In this document: piece by piece, positions 9,650 through 19,139 of the stretch | Layout of the letters: every line of letters begins with the position of its first letter | How positions within the stretch are numbered: position 1 is the stretch's first letter | Source of the DNA: Nanobdellota archaeon | GTDB lineage: Archaea; Nanobdellota; Nanobdellia; Pacearchaeales; GW2011-AR1 | Direction of reading: 5' to 3' | Length of the DNA: 49,101 bases | Assembly (NCBI GenBank): GCA_020053375.1 | Contig: JAGVNG010000007.1 | Coordinates: 1 to 49,101, forward strand | Translations under genes and position numbers: made by a program | Notes under the pieces: generated by a model | Databases searched by the model: none | What the model was told of the DNA's origin: nothing | What the model saw: the letters and a program-made list of their open reading frames with translations, nothing else

Positions 9650-9718
9650 TTACTTGCTCAAAACCATCTTCTTAGTCTCCGCGAAGTCCCCTGCCTTAAT
9701 CTTGCAAATAGTCAAACC
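9650..9718 (-). pseudogene. relict C-terminus of a T9SS-type sorting tail (GLTICKIKAGDFAETKKMVLSK*)
   Basis: Manual translation of the minus strand matches the C-terminus of ORF 10878..12308 (YFYRLKAGDFVETKKMVVNK*), with mostly synonymous nucleotide differences. Confidence 0.7.
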
Positions 9719-9963
9719 TCAAATGAATTTTCTTTTTTAACTTCATCCAAGACCTCTTTGATATCCTCTGGATTCATGGTCTTTTTTCCATATATGCTCA
9801 GCTCGGCTTTTACATCCATAAATATTTTTTTTAATCTGCTTAAAATGTATGCATCTAAAAAAAGAATAGAAGCGGGATTAATCCTCCTTATTCCGGATTT
9901 TTTTATCTCATTTATCAATTTCTTCTTAATTAATATATTAGTCTTCCCCTTGCTTTTTGTCAT
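9712..9963 (-). CDS. histone-fold protein (divergent archaeal histone)
   Basis: IKKSGIRRINPASILFLDAYILSRLKKIFMDVKAELSIYGKKTMNPEDIKEVL aligns to HMf-type histones without gaps. Spacing from SG(I)RRI to YGKKT is 40 residues, as in AGAERV...AGRKT. Confidence 0.7.
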   Translation of the reverse strand: MTKSKGKTNILIKKKLINEIKKSGIRRINPASILFLDAYILSRLKKIFMDVKAELSIYGKKTMNPEDIKEVLDEVKKENSFEV

Positions 9964-9969
9964 TATAAA

Positions 9970-10518
9970 TTAATGCATTAACGCATAATACTTAACAAAT
10001 TTAATTCCGAATCTTACAAAAAAATTTTCGAGGATATATTCATGGTTTACAGGGATAACAAATACCCGATTAGCCAGCCAATTTCCATTGTTTTCCGCTA
10101 CCAGCCCGTTGCTGTTTTTTTTGCCCCGCAAAATATTTACAATCTTAACCTTTTTCGAGCTATTTAAGCCTTTTAATTCATAAATAAACAAAACTTTATT
10201 CTTAAAGCCATATAATTCAGAGAATGGTTTATTGAATTTAAGACTATATCCCTCTCTAAAAAGCGTGTTCAAGAGAGTAATTCTTCTCTTGAAAAAATCC
10301 AAGGGTTTCAAAAAACTGAAATGAAATCCATTTAAATTAAATAAATCTGGAGCAATTTCATTTTCGCTTATAATGGCGATATCTATGTCTCCAGGAGCTG
10401 GCTTTCCTTTTATTGAAGATCCGAATAGAATAACATCTAATATATTATCTTTTTTTATTATTTTATTCAGTTTATTCCTTATTGATTTTATTTCTAAATT
10501 CATTTGCATAATTCCCAA
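9970..10518 (-). CDS. minimal nucleotidyltransferase (MNT) domain protein
   Basis: LFGSSIKGKPAPGDIDIAII (GSX9DXD). Confidence 0.8.
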   Translation of the reverse strand: MGIMQMNLEIKSIRNKLNKIIKKDNILDVILFGSSIKGKPAPGDIDIAIISENEIAPDLFNLNGFHFSFLKPLDFFKRRITLLNTLFREGYSLKFNKPFSELYGFKNKVLFIYELKGLNSSKKVKIVNILRGKKNSNGLVAENNGNWLANRVFVIPVNHEYILENFFVRFGIKFVKYYALMH

Positions 10519-10804
10519 CTTTTATGGCGTCATTTTTATTTAAACGCAAATTATAAGATTTAACGTATAGGCTAAAAAGCCCAGAGACCTTTTCATAAAC
10601 ATCAGCGAAATATTTTTTTAATAAAGAAAATCTATCGTTATGGTTTTTAGGAACAATTTTGGTATTCTTGTAAATGATAAAATCACAGCTAACAACAATT
10701 GCCTTGAAAAAATCCGACACTGAAGCATTGTATCTGCCTTTTTTCAGATTATCATTCCCCGAATCTATAAATTCATCAATGTTTTTTAGAAGCTCCTCTT
10801 CCAT
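10472..10804 (-). CDS. HEPN-like partner of MNT
   Basis: Helical; overlaps the MNT gene; ...YNASVSDFFKAIVVSCDFIIYK... resembles HEPN helices. Confidence 0.55.
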   Translation of the reverse strand: MEEELLKNIDEFIDSGNDNLKKGRYNASVSDFFKAIVVSCDFIIYKNTKIVPKNHNDRFSLLKKYFADVYEKVSGLFSLYVKSYNLRLNKNDAIKVGNYANEFRNKINKE

Positions 10805-10877
10805 ATTAATGCATTATAGTAAACCTTGCTTTTTAAGCTTTTTGATTAATGTATTAATTTGTATCTGTTCTTTTTTC

Positions 10878-12308
10878 TCACTTGTTCACAACCATTTTCT
10901 TGGTCTCGACAAAATCGCCTGCCTTAAGCCTGTAAAAGTAAACTCCAGAAGATAATTTTGAGGCGTCAAAGCCTTTAGTGTATTCTCCAGCTGGAAAAAC
11001 TCCGTCGGCAAGTGTCACGACTTCTCTTCCAAGCACATCGTAAATCTTTAGGGATGCGTTGCTTGTCTTTGGAAGAAGGTATCTTATGTTTGTAACAGGA
11101 TTAAACGGGTTAGGATAATTCTGGCTAAGGGAATATTTCGCGGGAGCCTTCGGATCCTCGAGCCTTTTGACATCTGTAACTGTTGGAGTAAAGAATTCCA
11201 TGTTGCTGTTTGTGAAATTAACAGTGTCTCTTCCATCTGTTACTTTTCCTTCCAGAGTATATTTAGAGGAAGGTTGGAAGGTTCTATCTTGAATATTTAT
11301 ACTATCATTTTGAGTTGCTACAAGAGTGTCCACTCTCGGACCATTAACCCTTATCAAATATTTTAGAATGTCTCCATCGGCATCTGTTGATTTTGTATAT
11401 TTCACCGATAATTTTCCAGAATTAAACTTGACAGTGTCATTATCCTTGATATTTGTAAAAGTTGGCTGTGTTGGAAGGCTGTTGAAGTTTCTGTCCAAAA
11501 CAAGCCTTGTGGTGTCATATGATGCGAGGGTTGGAATGCCGTTAACGATGTTGAAGGTGAGAAAATCATTTTCTTCTGCTAAATTTCTCTTTAGATTAGG
11601 TTCATAAAACCACGAGAGATTTATTATTTTAACAGTGCTATTTAAAGGAATATTCCATGTTCCTGGTTTAACATTGATGCTATCATTTTGAGGCTCTACA
11701 AAACTCCAATCACTAAAATTTTTAGGATTATCTCCGACTAAAATGGCATTCATTCCATGTCCTCCGCTTTGTGAAGAAACCCCTGTTTCATAAATAGGAA
11801 TATTAAATCTTTTAACATTGGTTGTATCATATTTAAAAGTTGTTTCTTCTGGATGAAAAACATAATCTCCAAAACCATAAAAGTTAAGATGGGTCTGTCT
11901 TGCAAAATTTCCAGATTCCCATTGTCCTGCAACATAATGCAACGTATCTGTCTTGTCTACTGCAAGCATTTTTTTACGCCAAGCTTCTCTCTCAGTTCTT
12001 GTTATGCTCTGCCAGTCTGAGGGCAGTTTTGCTCCCTGTGTCAAATGCTGGTTTAAGATGGATTTATCGTTGGCAGTGCTTGGCGTTCCATCTCCGTCAA
12101 TATCTGCCTGATCAATTTTAGGAGAAGAAGACTGCATTATATCATAGTCTATCAAATCCACTTTTCCGTCGCTGTTTACATCTCCGCTTCCGTAAAATCT
12201 GGTTGTCTGGCTTGGCTGCCTGAATGGATTTATCTTGTCCTGTGACACAGCTCCAGCTGGAAAAAGCAAAGAAGCTCCCAGTAATAGTGTTAATAGTGTT
12301 TTTCTCAT
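10878..12308 (-). CDS. secreted protein with dockerin-like Ca-binding repeats and C-terminal T9SS type A / FlgD-Ig-like sorting tail
   Basis: Signal peptide MRKTLLTLLLGASLLFPAGAVS; GDVNSDGKVDLIDYDIM...ADIDGDGTPS; C-terminal LSQNYPNPFNPVTNIRYLLPKTSNASLKIYDVLGREVVTLADGVFPAGEYTKGFDASKLSSGVYFYRLKAGDFVETKKMVVNK. Confidence 0.85.
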   Translation of the reverse strand: MRKTLLTLLLGASLLFPAGAVSQDKINPFRQPSQTTRFYGSGDVNSDGKVDLIDYDIMQSSSPKIDQADIDGDGTPSTANDKSILNQHLTQGAKLPSDWQSITRTEREAWRKKMLAVDKTDTLHYVAGQWESGNFARQTHLNFYGFGDYVFHPEETTFKYDTTNVKRFNIPIYETGVSSQSGGHGMNAILVGDNPKNFSDWSFVEPQNDSINVKPGTWNIPLNSTVKIINLSWFYEPNLKRNLAEENDFLTFNIVNGIPTLASYDTTRLVLDRNFNSLPTQPTFTNIKDNDTVKFNSGKLSVKYTKSTDADGDILKYLIRVNGPRVDTLVATQNDSINIQDRTFQPSSKYTLEGKVTDGRDTVNFTNSNMEFFTPTVTDVKRLEDPKAPAKYSLSQNYPNPFNPVTNIRYLLPKTSNASLKIYDVLGREVVTLADGVFPAGEYTKGFDASKLSSGVYFYRLKAGDFVETKKMVVNK

Positions 12309-12526
12309 ATCTTGCCACTACTTTATAATAACTAATAATTTGGGAGTTTATAAGCTTTACGAAATCCCTTTGCAAGCTTTATTTTTGGGCTAAATTTCTA
12401 TCTGTGAACATTATAGATATTAACCTATTACTTTTTATATGCAATAATTATTTGTTGAATAATCTATTATTATATAAAGGATAAAAAACATTTATAAATC
12501 GGATTTCCCTGAAATATAACATAAAA

Positions 12527-14911
12527 ATGAGAGTGAAAAAAGCAGGTATTTTTTATTTAATTCTTCTTGGAATATTCTTATTTGCATTCCTGCCTTCTGC
12601 GAGCGCTGCTGATACTTGCCTAATAAAACTGAAAAGCCAGTGCACAGGAAGTCAATATCCTTTATTAGGATTGTCGACAGGCAGCAATGCCCATGGAGAA
12701 TTATATAGCGAAAATAATTATCTTTATGCATTGTGCTGTAATTTTGGAAACGGAATTCAGGCTAATGAATGCACCAGCGGAACAGAAGTGTTAAAGCTTT
12801 CTTCCGCGACAAACGCCCATGCGCAAACTTCTTCCTTATCTACATACGCTAATAAGATTTGCTATCAAAAAAGCGGGTTCGACTGTCAAACTATCACTTC
12901 TGGCAGTTGTCCAACAGGATATAATGCCATATTAAGCCTTTCTTCTGAAACAAATGCTCATATAGGAACTCCCGGCTCTTATGGAACAAAAATATGCTGC
13001 AATGTTAGGACAGTTCCTCCTGTCTGCGGCAATGGGGTTCTTGAAACGGAGAATAGTGAGACTTGCGACGATGGAAACACTGCAAATGGCGACGGATGCT
13101 CAAGTACTTGCATAATAGAACCACATGCTTATTGGAGTTTAAGCGCTTATGGCTCTCCAATAATCTCCACGGAAGTAATGCTTGGGACAACCACATTGTA
13201 TATGATAATAGATAATCCCGGAATTGAAGATGGTTCTGCTGTAACTTTTGAAGTTTATGAAGATGATGACACCTCCAAGGATGATAAAATAAGAACAACT
13301 GCTACTAATAATTCTATAACAGGAAGTGTTGTGGACGAAAAAGCAATTGCCTCAGTAACTCTCACTCAGACTGATTGGGATTGGGCAAAGGCAAGTGAGT
13401 TAGCTGATGATGTTACACAGGAATATTATTTTAGAGTTGGAAGCATTGGCATTACGAGCGGCAATTTAGATGTTACAAAGAGTGTTGTTTGCGGCAACTC
13501 AATTATTGAAACTGGAGAAACCTGCGACGACGGAAATACTGCACCCGGCGATGGGTGCTCAAGCACCTGCCAGATAGACCATGTTTGTGGCAACTCAATT
13601 ATTGAAACTGGAGAAACCTGCGATGATGGAAACACTGCAAATGGCGACGGATGCTCAAGCGTATGTGTATGGGAGCCGGATGCTTATTGGAGCACAAGTT
13701 CAAGCGGTTCTCCTAGGATAACATCTAAGGAAGTAATATTGGGTGAAACTCCACTTTATATGATAATAGAACACTCACCATTTCTAGATGGAACTAAATA
13801 TTTCAATGTCTTTGAAGATGATACTTTTTTTGACGATGATATAAGAACAATTGGAGAGGAAAATGCTGTTAGGGGAACTGTTACTGGAGGAAAAGCAGTT
13901 TCTGCTCCATTAATCCTAACTGACACTGATTGGACTAAGGCAGATGATGGGGCTGATGATATTGAGCAGGAATATTATTTTAATATAGAAGGTATTCAGA
14001 GTTATGATTTGATTGTTACGAAACGTATTGGACCACAACCATGTCTCAACACCAACCTCTGCTCGGACTATACTGATTCAGCAAGCTGTGTAGCGGACTC
14101 ATGTGGTGTTGCAGATGCAAGTGTAGATCCGCCGGGAATTGCTACTTGTAGCACTCCTAATTATAGTTGCGGCTGCTGGTGGAATCCAGCTCCAGAAAAG
14201 GGAACAAGTAATTGCCAAGGCAACTATAGCATTGGTCCTGCTTGCGGAGATGGAGTGATAAATACAGGAGAAACCTGTGATACTGGGCTTGTTGACCCTA
14301 TCGACAGATTTGGTGGATTAACATGCTCTGACTTTGATACTTTCACAGGAGGAGGCTTAACATGTGATCCTGTAACTTGCACGATTGACACATCACAATG
14401 TACAGGAGGTACACCCGGAGTATGCGGTGATAGTGTGATAAATACAGGAGAAACCTGTGATACTGGGCTTGTTGATCCTATCGACAGATTTGGTGGATTA
14501 ACATGCCCTGACTTTGATACTTTCACAGGAGGAGGCTTAACATGTGATCCTGTAACTTGTGATATATTAACAAATACTTGTACTGGCGGTGTTGATGCAA
14601 ACCCAGGAACATGCCAGGTTACTCAGGACACTGCTAAAGACGATTGTGCTGATGGATTCTTGTCCTTCAGTTGGACAGGAGTATGGGTTGGAGACAGGGT
14701 TTCAGGAGACGAAGATGAAAAATGTGAGTTAGGAGGAGCAGATACAATAGCATGCCCTTCAAGGGTTCAGCTTCCATTCTTTGGAACAGGCAGCGTCATA
14801 GCGGTGATAATACTGGCTATAATAATATACTTGATAATCTCTTTGCGAAGAAACAGAAACCCATCAAAGACTCAGTTCAGACATGGACGAGTTAAAAGAA
14901 GAAAGAAATAA
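12527..14911 (+). CDS. large surface protein with DUF4215/Myxococcus Cys-rich repeats and C-terminal TM anchor
   Basis: Repeated CGN.xxxxGETCDDGNTxxGDGCSSxC motifs; C-terminal GTGSVIAVIILAIIIYLIISLRRNR. Confidence 0.8.
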   Translation: MRVKKAGIFYLILLGIFLFAFLPSASAADTCLIKLKSQCTGSQYPLLGLSTGSNAHGELYSENNYLYALCCNFGNGIQANECTSGTEVLKLSSATNAHAQTSSLSTYANKICYQKSGFDCQTITSGSCPTGYNAILSLSSETNAHIGTPGSYGTKICCNVRTVPPVCGNGVLETENSETCDDGNTANGDGCSSTCIIEPHAYWSLSAYGSPIISTEVMLGTTTLYMIIDNPGIEDGSAVTFEVYEDDDTSKDDKIRTTATNNSITGSVVDEKAIASVTLTQTDWDWAKASELADDVTQEYYFRVGSIGITSGNLDVTKSVVCGNSIIETGETCDDGNTAPGDGCSSTCQIDHVCGNSIIETGETCDDGNTANGDGCSSVCVWEPDAYWSTSSSGSPRITSKEVILGETPLYMIIEHSPFLDGTKYFNVFEDDTFFDDDIRTIGEENAVRGTVTGGKAVSAPLILTDTDWTKADDGADDIEQEYYFNIEGIQSYDLIVTKRIGPQPCLNTNLCSDYTDSASCVADSCGVADASVDPPGIATCSTPNYSCGCWWNPAPEKGTSNCQGNYSIGPACGDGVINTGETCDTGLVDPIDRFGGLTCSDFDTFTGGGLTCDPVTCTIDTSQCTGGTPGVCGDSVINTGETCDTGLVDPIDRFGGLTCPDFDTFTGGGLTCDPVTCDILTNTCTGGVDANPGTCQVTQDTAKDDCADGFLSFSWTGVWVGDRVSGDEDEKCELGGADTIACPSRVQLPFFGTGSVIAVIILAIIIYLIISLRRNRNPSKTQFRHGRVKRRKK
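14255..14379 (+). repeat. intragenic direct repeat copy 1 (125 bp)
   Basis: gtgataaatacaggagaaacctgtgatactgggcttgttgac...; matches 14435-14559 with 2 mismatches. Confidence 0.9.
14435..14559 (+). repeat. intragenic direct repeat copy 2 (125 bp)
   Basis: Offset of 180 bp from copy 1; 2 mismatches. Confidence 0.9.
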
Positions 14912-15006
14912 CCCTTCTAAATTCATATTGGCTAAAGATTTGGGATTTATTCTAAGAGCTATCATAATAGGGGAAAGTTTATAAAATAAAAATCCTATTC
15001 TAATAT

Positions 15007-17637
15007 ATGAATAAAAGAGCGGTGATATTTTTATTTTCAATATTTTTCATCTTAATTATCAGCTCGGCATCGGCAACCCTTTATATTGGAAACTCCTCGC
15101 ATTTAATTGAAAAAAAATACGGGGCTTCGCAGAATATTATAGGATGGATAAACGTAAGCATAAATGGCGAGAATACAAGCGCCACATTCAAGGACTCATT
15201 AAACAACGAGATTTCTCTTATAGACTTGCTGAGGCAAAACCCCAAAATAAATTACTCTTGCGCGCCAAATAAGGACTGCGAAAAATACTATGCCACAAGC
15301 GGAGAAAATAACGGGGCAATAACCAGCAATGGAAACAAGATTCTAGGAATGGCTTTCACGGGAAACATAGAGAAAATAAATTCCATAAAATTTGACTTGA
15401 GAATCCCTGACGCAGGGCTTGCTCCTTCCTGCACCAATCAGCTAAAAGTGGATTTTTTCAATGATGGAATAATTGACTTCTCAAATAACAATTCTGACGC
15501 AAGCATTTGCTCTGGAACCAGAAGCTATGGCTGTTTTAACACAAGCGCAAGCTCAGAACTCTCCAAGATTGAGCTTGATTCTTATTGCCAGAGAATAAAT
15601 CTTAGTGAGGCCCCGGGCTTCAGATTGGGCGCATGGGTGATAAAAGCAGGAACAACCAAAAGGAACCTTACCATGTCTCTTTATGATTTAAGTGGAGTAG
15701 ACTCGCTGGCATCATGCAAGCTTCCTGACGCAAGCGCATCTGGAGGAGAAATATCTTGTGATGTTAATTATGCCCTAAATTTCCCCCGGGAGCATTATGT
15801 TTGCCTTGGAGCAAGCTCTGGAACAGGAGAATATAAGACAAAAGTAACAGAAGACCTTGACAGATGCGGTTTCTTGAATTCTCCTCCCTCTGAAGAGAAT
15901 TCAGCTTACTGGATTTTTGCAGAAGCAAAGAAATTTGGAACTGTAAAAAATATTCTTGTCAGGAACACGCTTCCAAATGAACAAGAACTTTCTATAATGA
16001 CTCAGGACTATCTCAATAAGAGATATGAAGGCATGAATTGCAGCAGGAGCGGAGGATGCGTTGTTCCCCTGACAATTATGGTCAATAAACCAGCAGAGAA
16101 GATTACGGGATATATAGAAGGAGATGATGCTGCGCCTGCTACAGATAGTCCTACAGTTTTTATTGAAAATATTAACATAGATTGGCAGACGAGTGGCGCA
16201 CATCCTACAAAAAATAATTTATATGACTTGAGCGAAACTCCTTCAAAAGTTATTTCAAAATTTGGGAAATTATACTTGGACGCAAGCGGACTGAAGGTCA
16301 GGGACACACTGGGAAACTTCACTTATTCCCTGAGATTTAACGGGCAGTCTATATTTTCAGAAACCCTGTCTGTGCAAAAAGGCCCATTGATAAAGGGACT
16401 TTCCCCTCTTCAGACAGGATATGCAATTCCAACCCAATTTGAAGTAAATGTTGAACCAGTTCAGAATGTCAGCAGATATGAATGGAATTTTGGAGACAAT
16501 ATCACAGAGACAACTTCCGCAAATAAGACAACCCACACATACAACATCTCAGGGGATTATAACCTGCAAATTATCATAAGGGACAAAAATAATATAAGCT
16601 CTTCAAGGATTTTTGTGATAAATGTGACTTCCCCCGCATCTTTCATAAACAGCACGCTGATAAAAATGAAGGATGATTTGGCTAGCATAAAAAGCCAGAT
16701 AGACTCATATGACCTGTTTTACAGAGCAAGCTTGAACAAGGCAGTAGACACCAATAATCTAAGCTTAAAAGTTAGCCAAATTGAAAACAGATATAAAACT
16801 GCGAATGAAAGCAGTTATAGGGGAATAATCTCTGATTTATTCAATTTGAAAATACCTGAGTCCATAATAACCACAACGATAGCGCCAAATTATGTCTTTT
16901 ACCCTGAAGGGAATAATGTGAACCTTGATATTCTAAAGGAGATTGGGGGAGGAACATACGGAAATCAGGGGGACGCCACAGACGCAATATATTCATGGAA
17001 CACTGAAAACATAATAAACAACATGACATTCAAAGAAATTTCAGCAAGGTATTCCGGAACATCCGAGCCTATCCTCAGGATATTTGACATTAAGATACAG
17101 GAAAAGACCGCGCTTAATTATAAGGCTTACTTCATAATAAAGGATCTTGAGAACCTCATGTTTAAAGAGAATTACGATGAAAGAGATGCTGACGGATACA
17201 CGTACATAAATATCACGGGAGGAGCTAAGAACATAGTCTTCTCCACCACTGAAAATGTGAACTTTGAAAATCTTCCTGCCTTCATCGCCCCTCCATTAAG
17301 CAAGCTTGTGGTAACAGAGTCATCTGGCGGAGAGCCGACAGAATCTGTTTCTCCTTTCAGCTGGCAAGTATTTGCATTTTACATAGGAATACTGCTGGTT
17401 GTTGGAATTGCAGTCTACATAATTATGCGCTCATGGTATAAAAGAAGATATGAAAATCATCTTTTCAAGAATAAAACTGATTTTTACAACCTTCTTAATT
17501 ATATAGAAGGACAAAGAAGAAAGGGGGCATCTGAAAGCGAGATACATGAAAAACTTAAAAATGCGGGCTGGACTTCAGAACAGATAAGACATTCTATCAA
17601 GAGGCATTCCGGAAAAAAGATATGGGGTGTCGATTGA
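15007..17637 (+). CDS. surface protein with PKD-like domain, C-terminal TM and cytoplasmic helical tail
   Basis: Signal peptide; YEWNFGDNITETTSANKTTHTYNISGDYNLQIIIRDKN (PKD); TM near the C-terminus; AGWTSEQIRHSIKRH tail. Confidence 0.75.
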   Translation: MNKRAVIFLFSIFFILIISSASATLYIGNSSHLIEKKYGASQNIIGWINVSINGENTSATFKDSLNNEISLIDLLRQNPKINYSCAPNKDCEKYYATSGENNGAITSNGNKILGMAFTGNIEKINSIKFDLRIPDAGLAPSCTNQLKVDFFNDGIIDFSNNNSDASICSGTRSYGCFNTSASSELSKIELDSYCQRINLSEAPGFRLGAWVIKAGTTKRNLTMSLYDLSGVDSLASCKLPDASASGGEISCDVNYALNFPREHYVCLGASSGTGEYKTKVTEDLDRCGFLNSPPSEENSAYWIFAEAKKFGTVKNILVRNTLPNEQELSIMTQDYLNKRYEGMNCSRSGGCVVPLTIMVNKPAEKITGYIEGDDAAPATDSPTVFIENINIDWQTSGAHPTKNNLYDLSETPSKVISKFGKLYLDASGLKVRDTLGNFTYSLRFNGQSIFSETLSVQKGPLIKGLSPLQTGYAIPTQFEVNVEPVQNVSRYEWNFGDNITETTSANKTTHTYNISGDYNLQIIIRDKNNISSSRIFVINVTSPASFINSTLIKMKDDLASIKSQIDSYDLFYRASLNKAVDTNNLSLKVSQIENRYKTANESSYRGIISDLFNLKIPESIITTTIAPNYVFYPEGNNVNLDILKEIGGGTYGNQGDATDAIYSWNTENIINNMTFKEISARYSGTSEPILRIFDIKIQEKTALNYKAYFIIKDLENLMFKENYDERDADGYTYINITGGAKNIVFSTTENVNFENLPAFIAPPLSKLVVTESSGGEPTESVSPFSWQVFAFYIGILLVVGIAVYIIMRSWYKRRYENHLFKNKTDFYNLLNYIEGQRRKGASESEIHEKLKNAGWTSEQIRHSIKRHSGKKIWGVD

Positions 17638-17649
17638 CAGATTAATAAT

Positions 17650-18291
17650 ATGGTAATAAAAATATTCAAGAATTTCTTTAAGAAAATTTTCAGCAATATG
17701 TTCAAGAGCAAAAAGCACATAAAGCTCGGGTTCTACGGGCCTCCAAACTCCGGAAAAACCAGTTTGGCAAACAGGATATGCAAAGACTTTACTGGCGAGG
17801 AAATGGGAAGCGTTAGCAAGGTTCCGCATGAAACAAGAAATGTCCAGTTCAAGGAGAAAGTTGATATAACTTACAAGGAAAAAACCCTCACCTTCAAAAT
17901 GATTGACACGCCCGGAATAGCCACAAAAATAGACTATGAGGATTTCCTGAAGTTCAAGATAAAAAAGAAAGAGGCAAAGGAAAGAGCCAAGGAAGCCACG
18001 CAGGGAGTTATTGAAAGCATAAAATGGCTTGATGATATGGATGTGGTTGTGATTGTTCTTGATGCAACGGAAAACCCATACAACCAGGTGAACATAACAA
18101 TAATAGGAAACCTTGTTGCCAGAAAAATACCAATTCTTATAGTCGCAAATAAAATTGACATTAAGAAAGCGAACATAAAAAAGATAGAAGACGCATTTCC
18201 AGAATACGAAGTTATCGGAATAAGCGCAAAGTATGGGAAAAATATGGAGGAATTTTACGAATCAATTTTCAGGCTTGCAAAAAAGATTTAG
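17650..18291 (+). CDS. Era-like GTP-binding protein
   Basis: GPPNSGKTSL, DTPGIA, ANKID motifs; adjacent to DUF2073 and a Zn-ribbon protein, as in other archaea. Confidence 0.88.
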   Translation: MVIKIFKNFFKKIFSNMFKSKKHIKLGFYGPPNSGKTSLANRICKDFTGEEMGSVSKVPHETRNVQFKEKVDITYKEKTLTFKMIDTPGIATKIDYEDFLKFKIKKKEAKERAKEATQGVIESIKWLDDMDVVVIVLDATENPYNQVNITIIGNLVARKIPILIVANKIDIKKANIKKIEDAFPEYEVIGISAKYGKNMEEFYESIFRLAKKI

Positions 18292-18335
18292 AAAAAAATA
18301 AAAAGCATATGCTGCAATATATATAATAAAAGACA

Positions 18336-18626
18336 ATGGTTAAAAAAGAAACAATCGGAAAAATCCAGTTAGGGATAGGAATAGTCTTATTGTTAATAAG
18401 CCTAACAGGGATAATTATTAGTTTTAGCAATTACATTGGGCATTCTACCGATATCATTAATTTTTTCAGCCTTAATTTTTCTGGGTATTCCAATGAAATA
18501 GACGCGCTTGGCATAATTCTTTTCAAAATTAATATTTTAATTGCATCTATCTTGTTATTCATTATCTCTCTTTTATCCATAACGCAAGGCTTGGCCAATG
18601 CTTGGGGGGATAAACAATCTTTTTAA
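18336..18626 (+). CDS. small membrane protein, hypothetical
   Basis: Two hydrophobic segments; sits between the GTPase and DUF2073 genes. Confidence 0.5.
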   Translation: MVKKETIGKIQLGIGIVLLLISLTGIIISFSNYIGHSTDIINFFSLNFSGYSNEIDALGIILFKINILIASILLFIISLLSITQGLANAWGDKQSF

Positions 18627-18641
18627 AAAAGACTAAAGAAA

Positions 18642-19043
18642 ATGACAAAAAGAAATCTTGGCAAGATAAAGGGATTTTCCTTGCAGTTTCTCCCTTTCAA
18701 CGAAATAAGGGATCTTAATAGTTCTGACAGAATAAAGAAGATTCTGGATATAATCCTTGGAAATAATATATTAATACTTCAGGGAAAGCTTCTACCTGAA
18801 GAAGAAACGAGGCTTATAGGGGACACGATGGCAATGATAAGACATGTGAAAAACTTCAAGGGAATAGAACTTGCAGTCATATCTGGCAGCAACAGAGCAA
18901 ATATATTACAAAAGGCAAGGCAGGGAATAGCAAACGCTATATCAGGGGGAGATTTGGGAGCGATAACAATAATAGGCCCTGCAACGATAGTAAAGGAAAT
19001 TAAGAAAAATCCAAGAAAGATTGAACTTCTGTTAAATAAATAA
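18642..19043 (+). CDS. DUF2073 family protein
   Basis: Recognisable archaeal DUF2073-type sequence (KGFSLQFLPFNEIR..., ...KGIELAVISG); neighbours fit. Confidence 0.75.
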   Translation: MTKRNLGKIKGFSLQFLPFNEIRDLNSSDRIKKILDIILGNNILILQGKLLPEEETRLIGDTMAMIRHVKNFKGIELAVISGSNRANILQKARQGIANAISGGDLGAITIIGPATIVKEIKKNPRKIELLLNK

Positions 19044-19139
19044 TCATTCAATTTAGTTTCAAGGATTGTTTTATTATTAATTGTCTTCTTTAACATAAAA
19101 ATTTATTAACTATATTCTTTTTCATTATATTAACAGAAA

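Noticed and set aside
9400-12500. Bacterial contamination or chimeric contig as explanation for the T9SS-tail gene
   Set aside because: Flanked on both sides by archaeal-type genes, and a diverged relict tail lies 1.2 kb away. Cannot be excluded without read data.
18270-18642. A-rich similarity between the GTPase gene end and the sequence before DUF2073
   Set aside because: Low-complexity poly-A context; about 13 of 18 matches is not meaningful.
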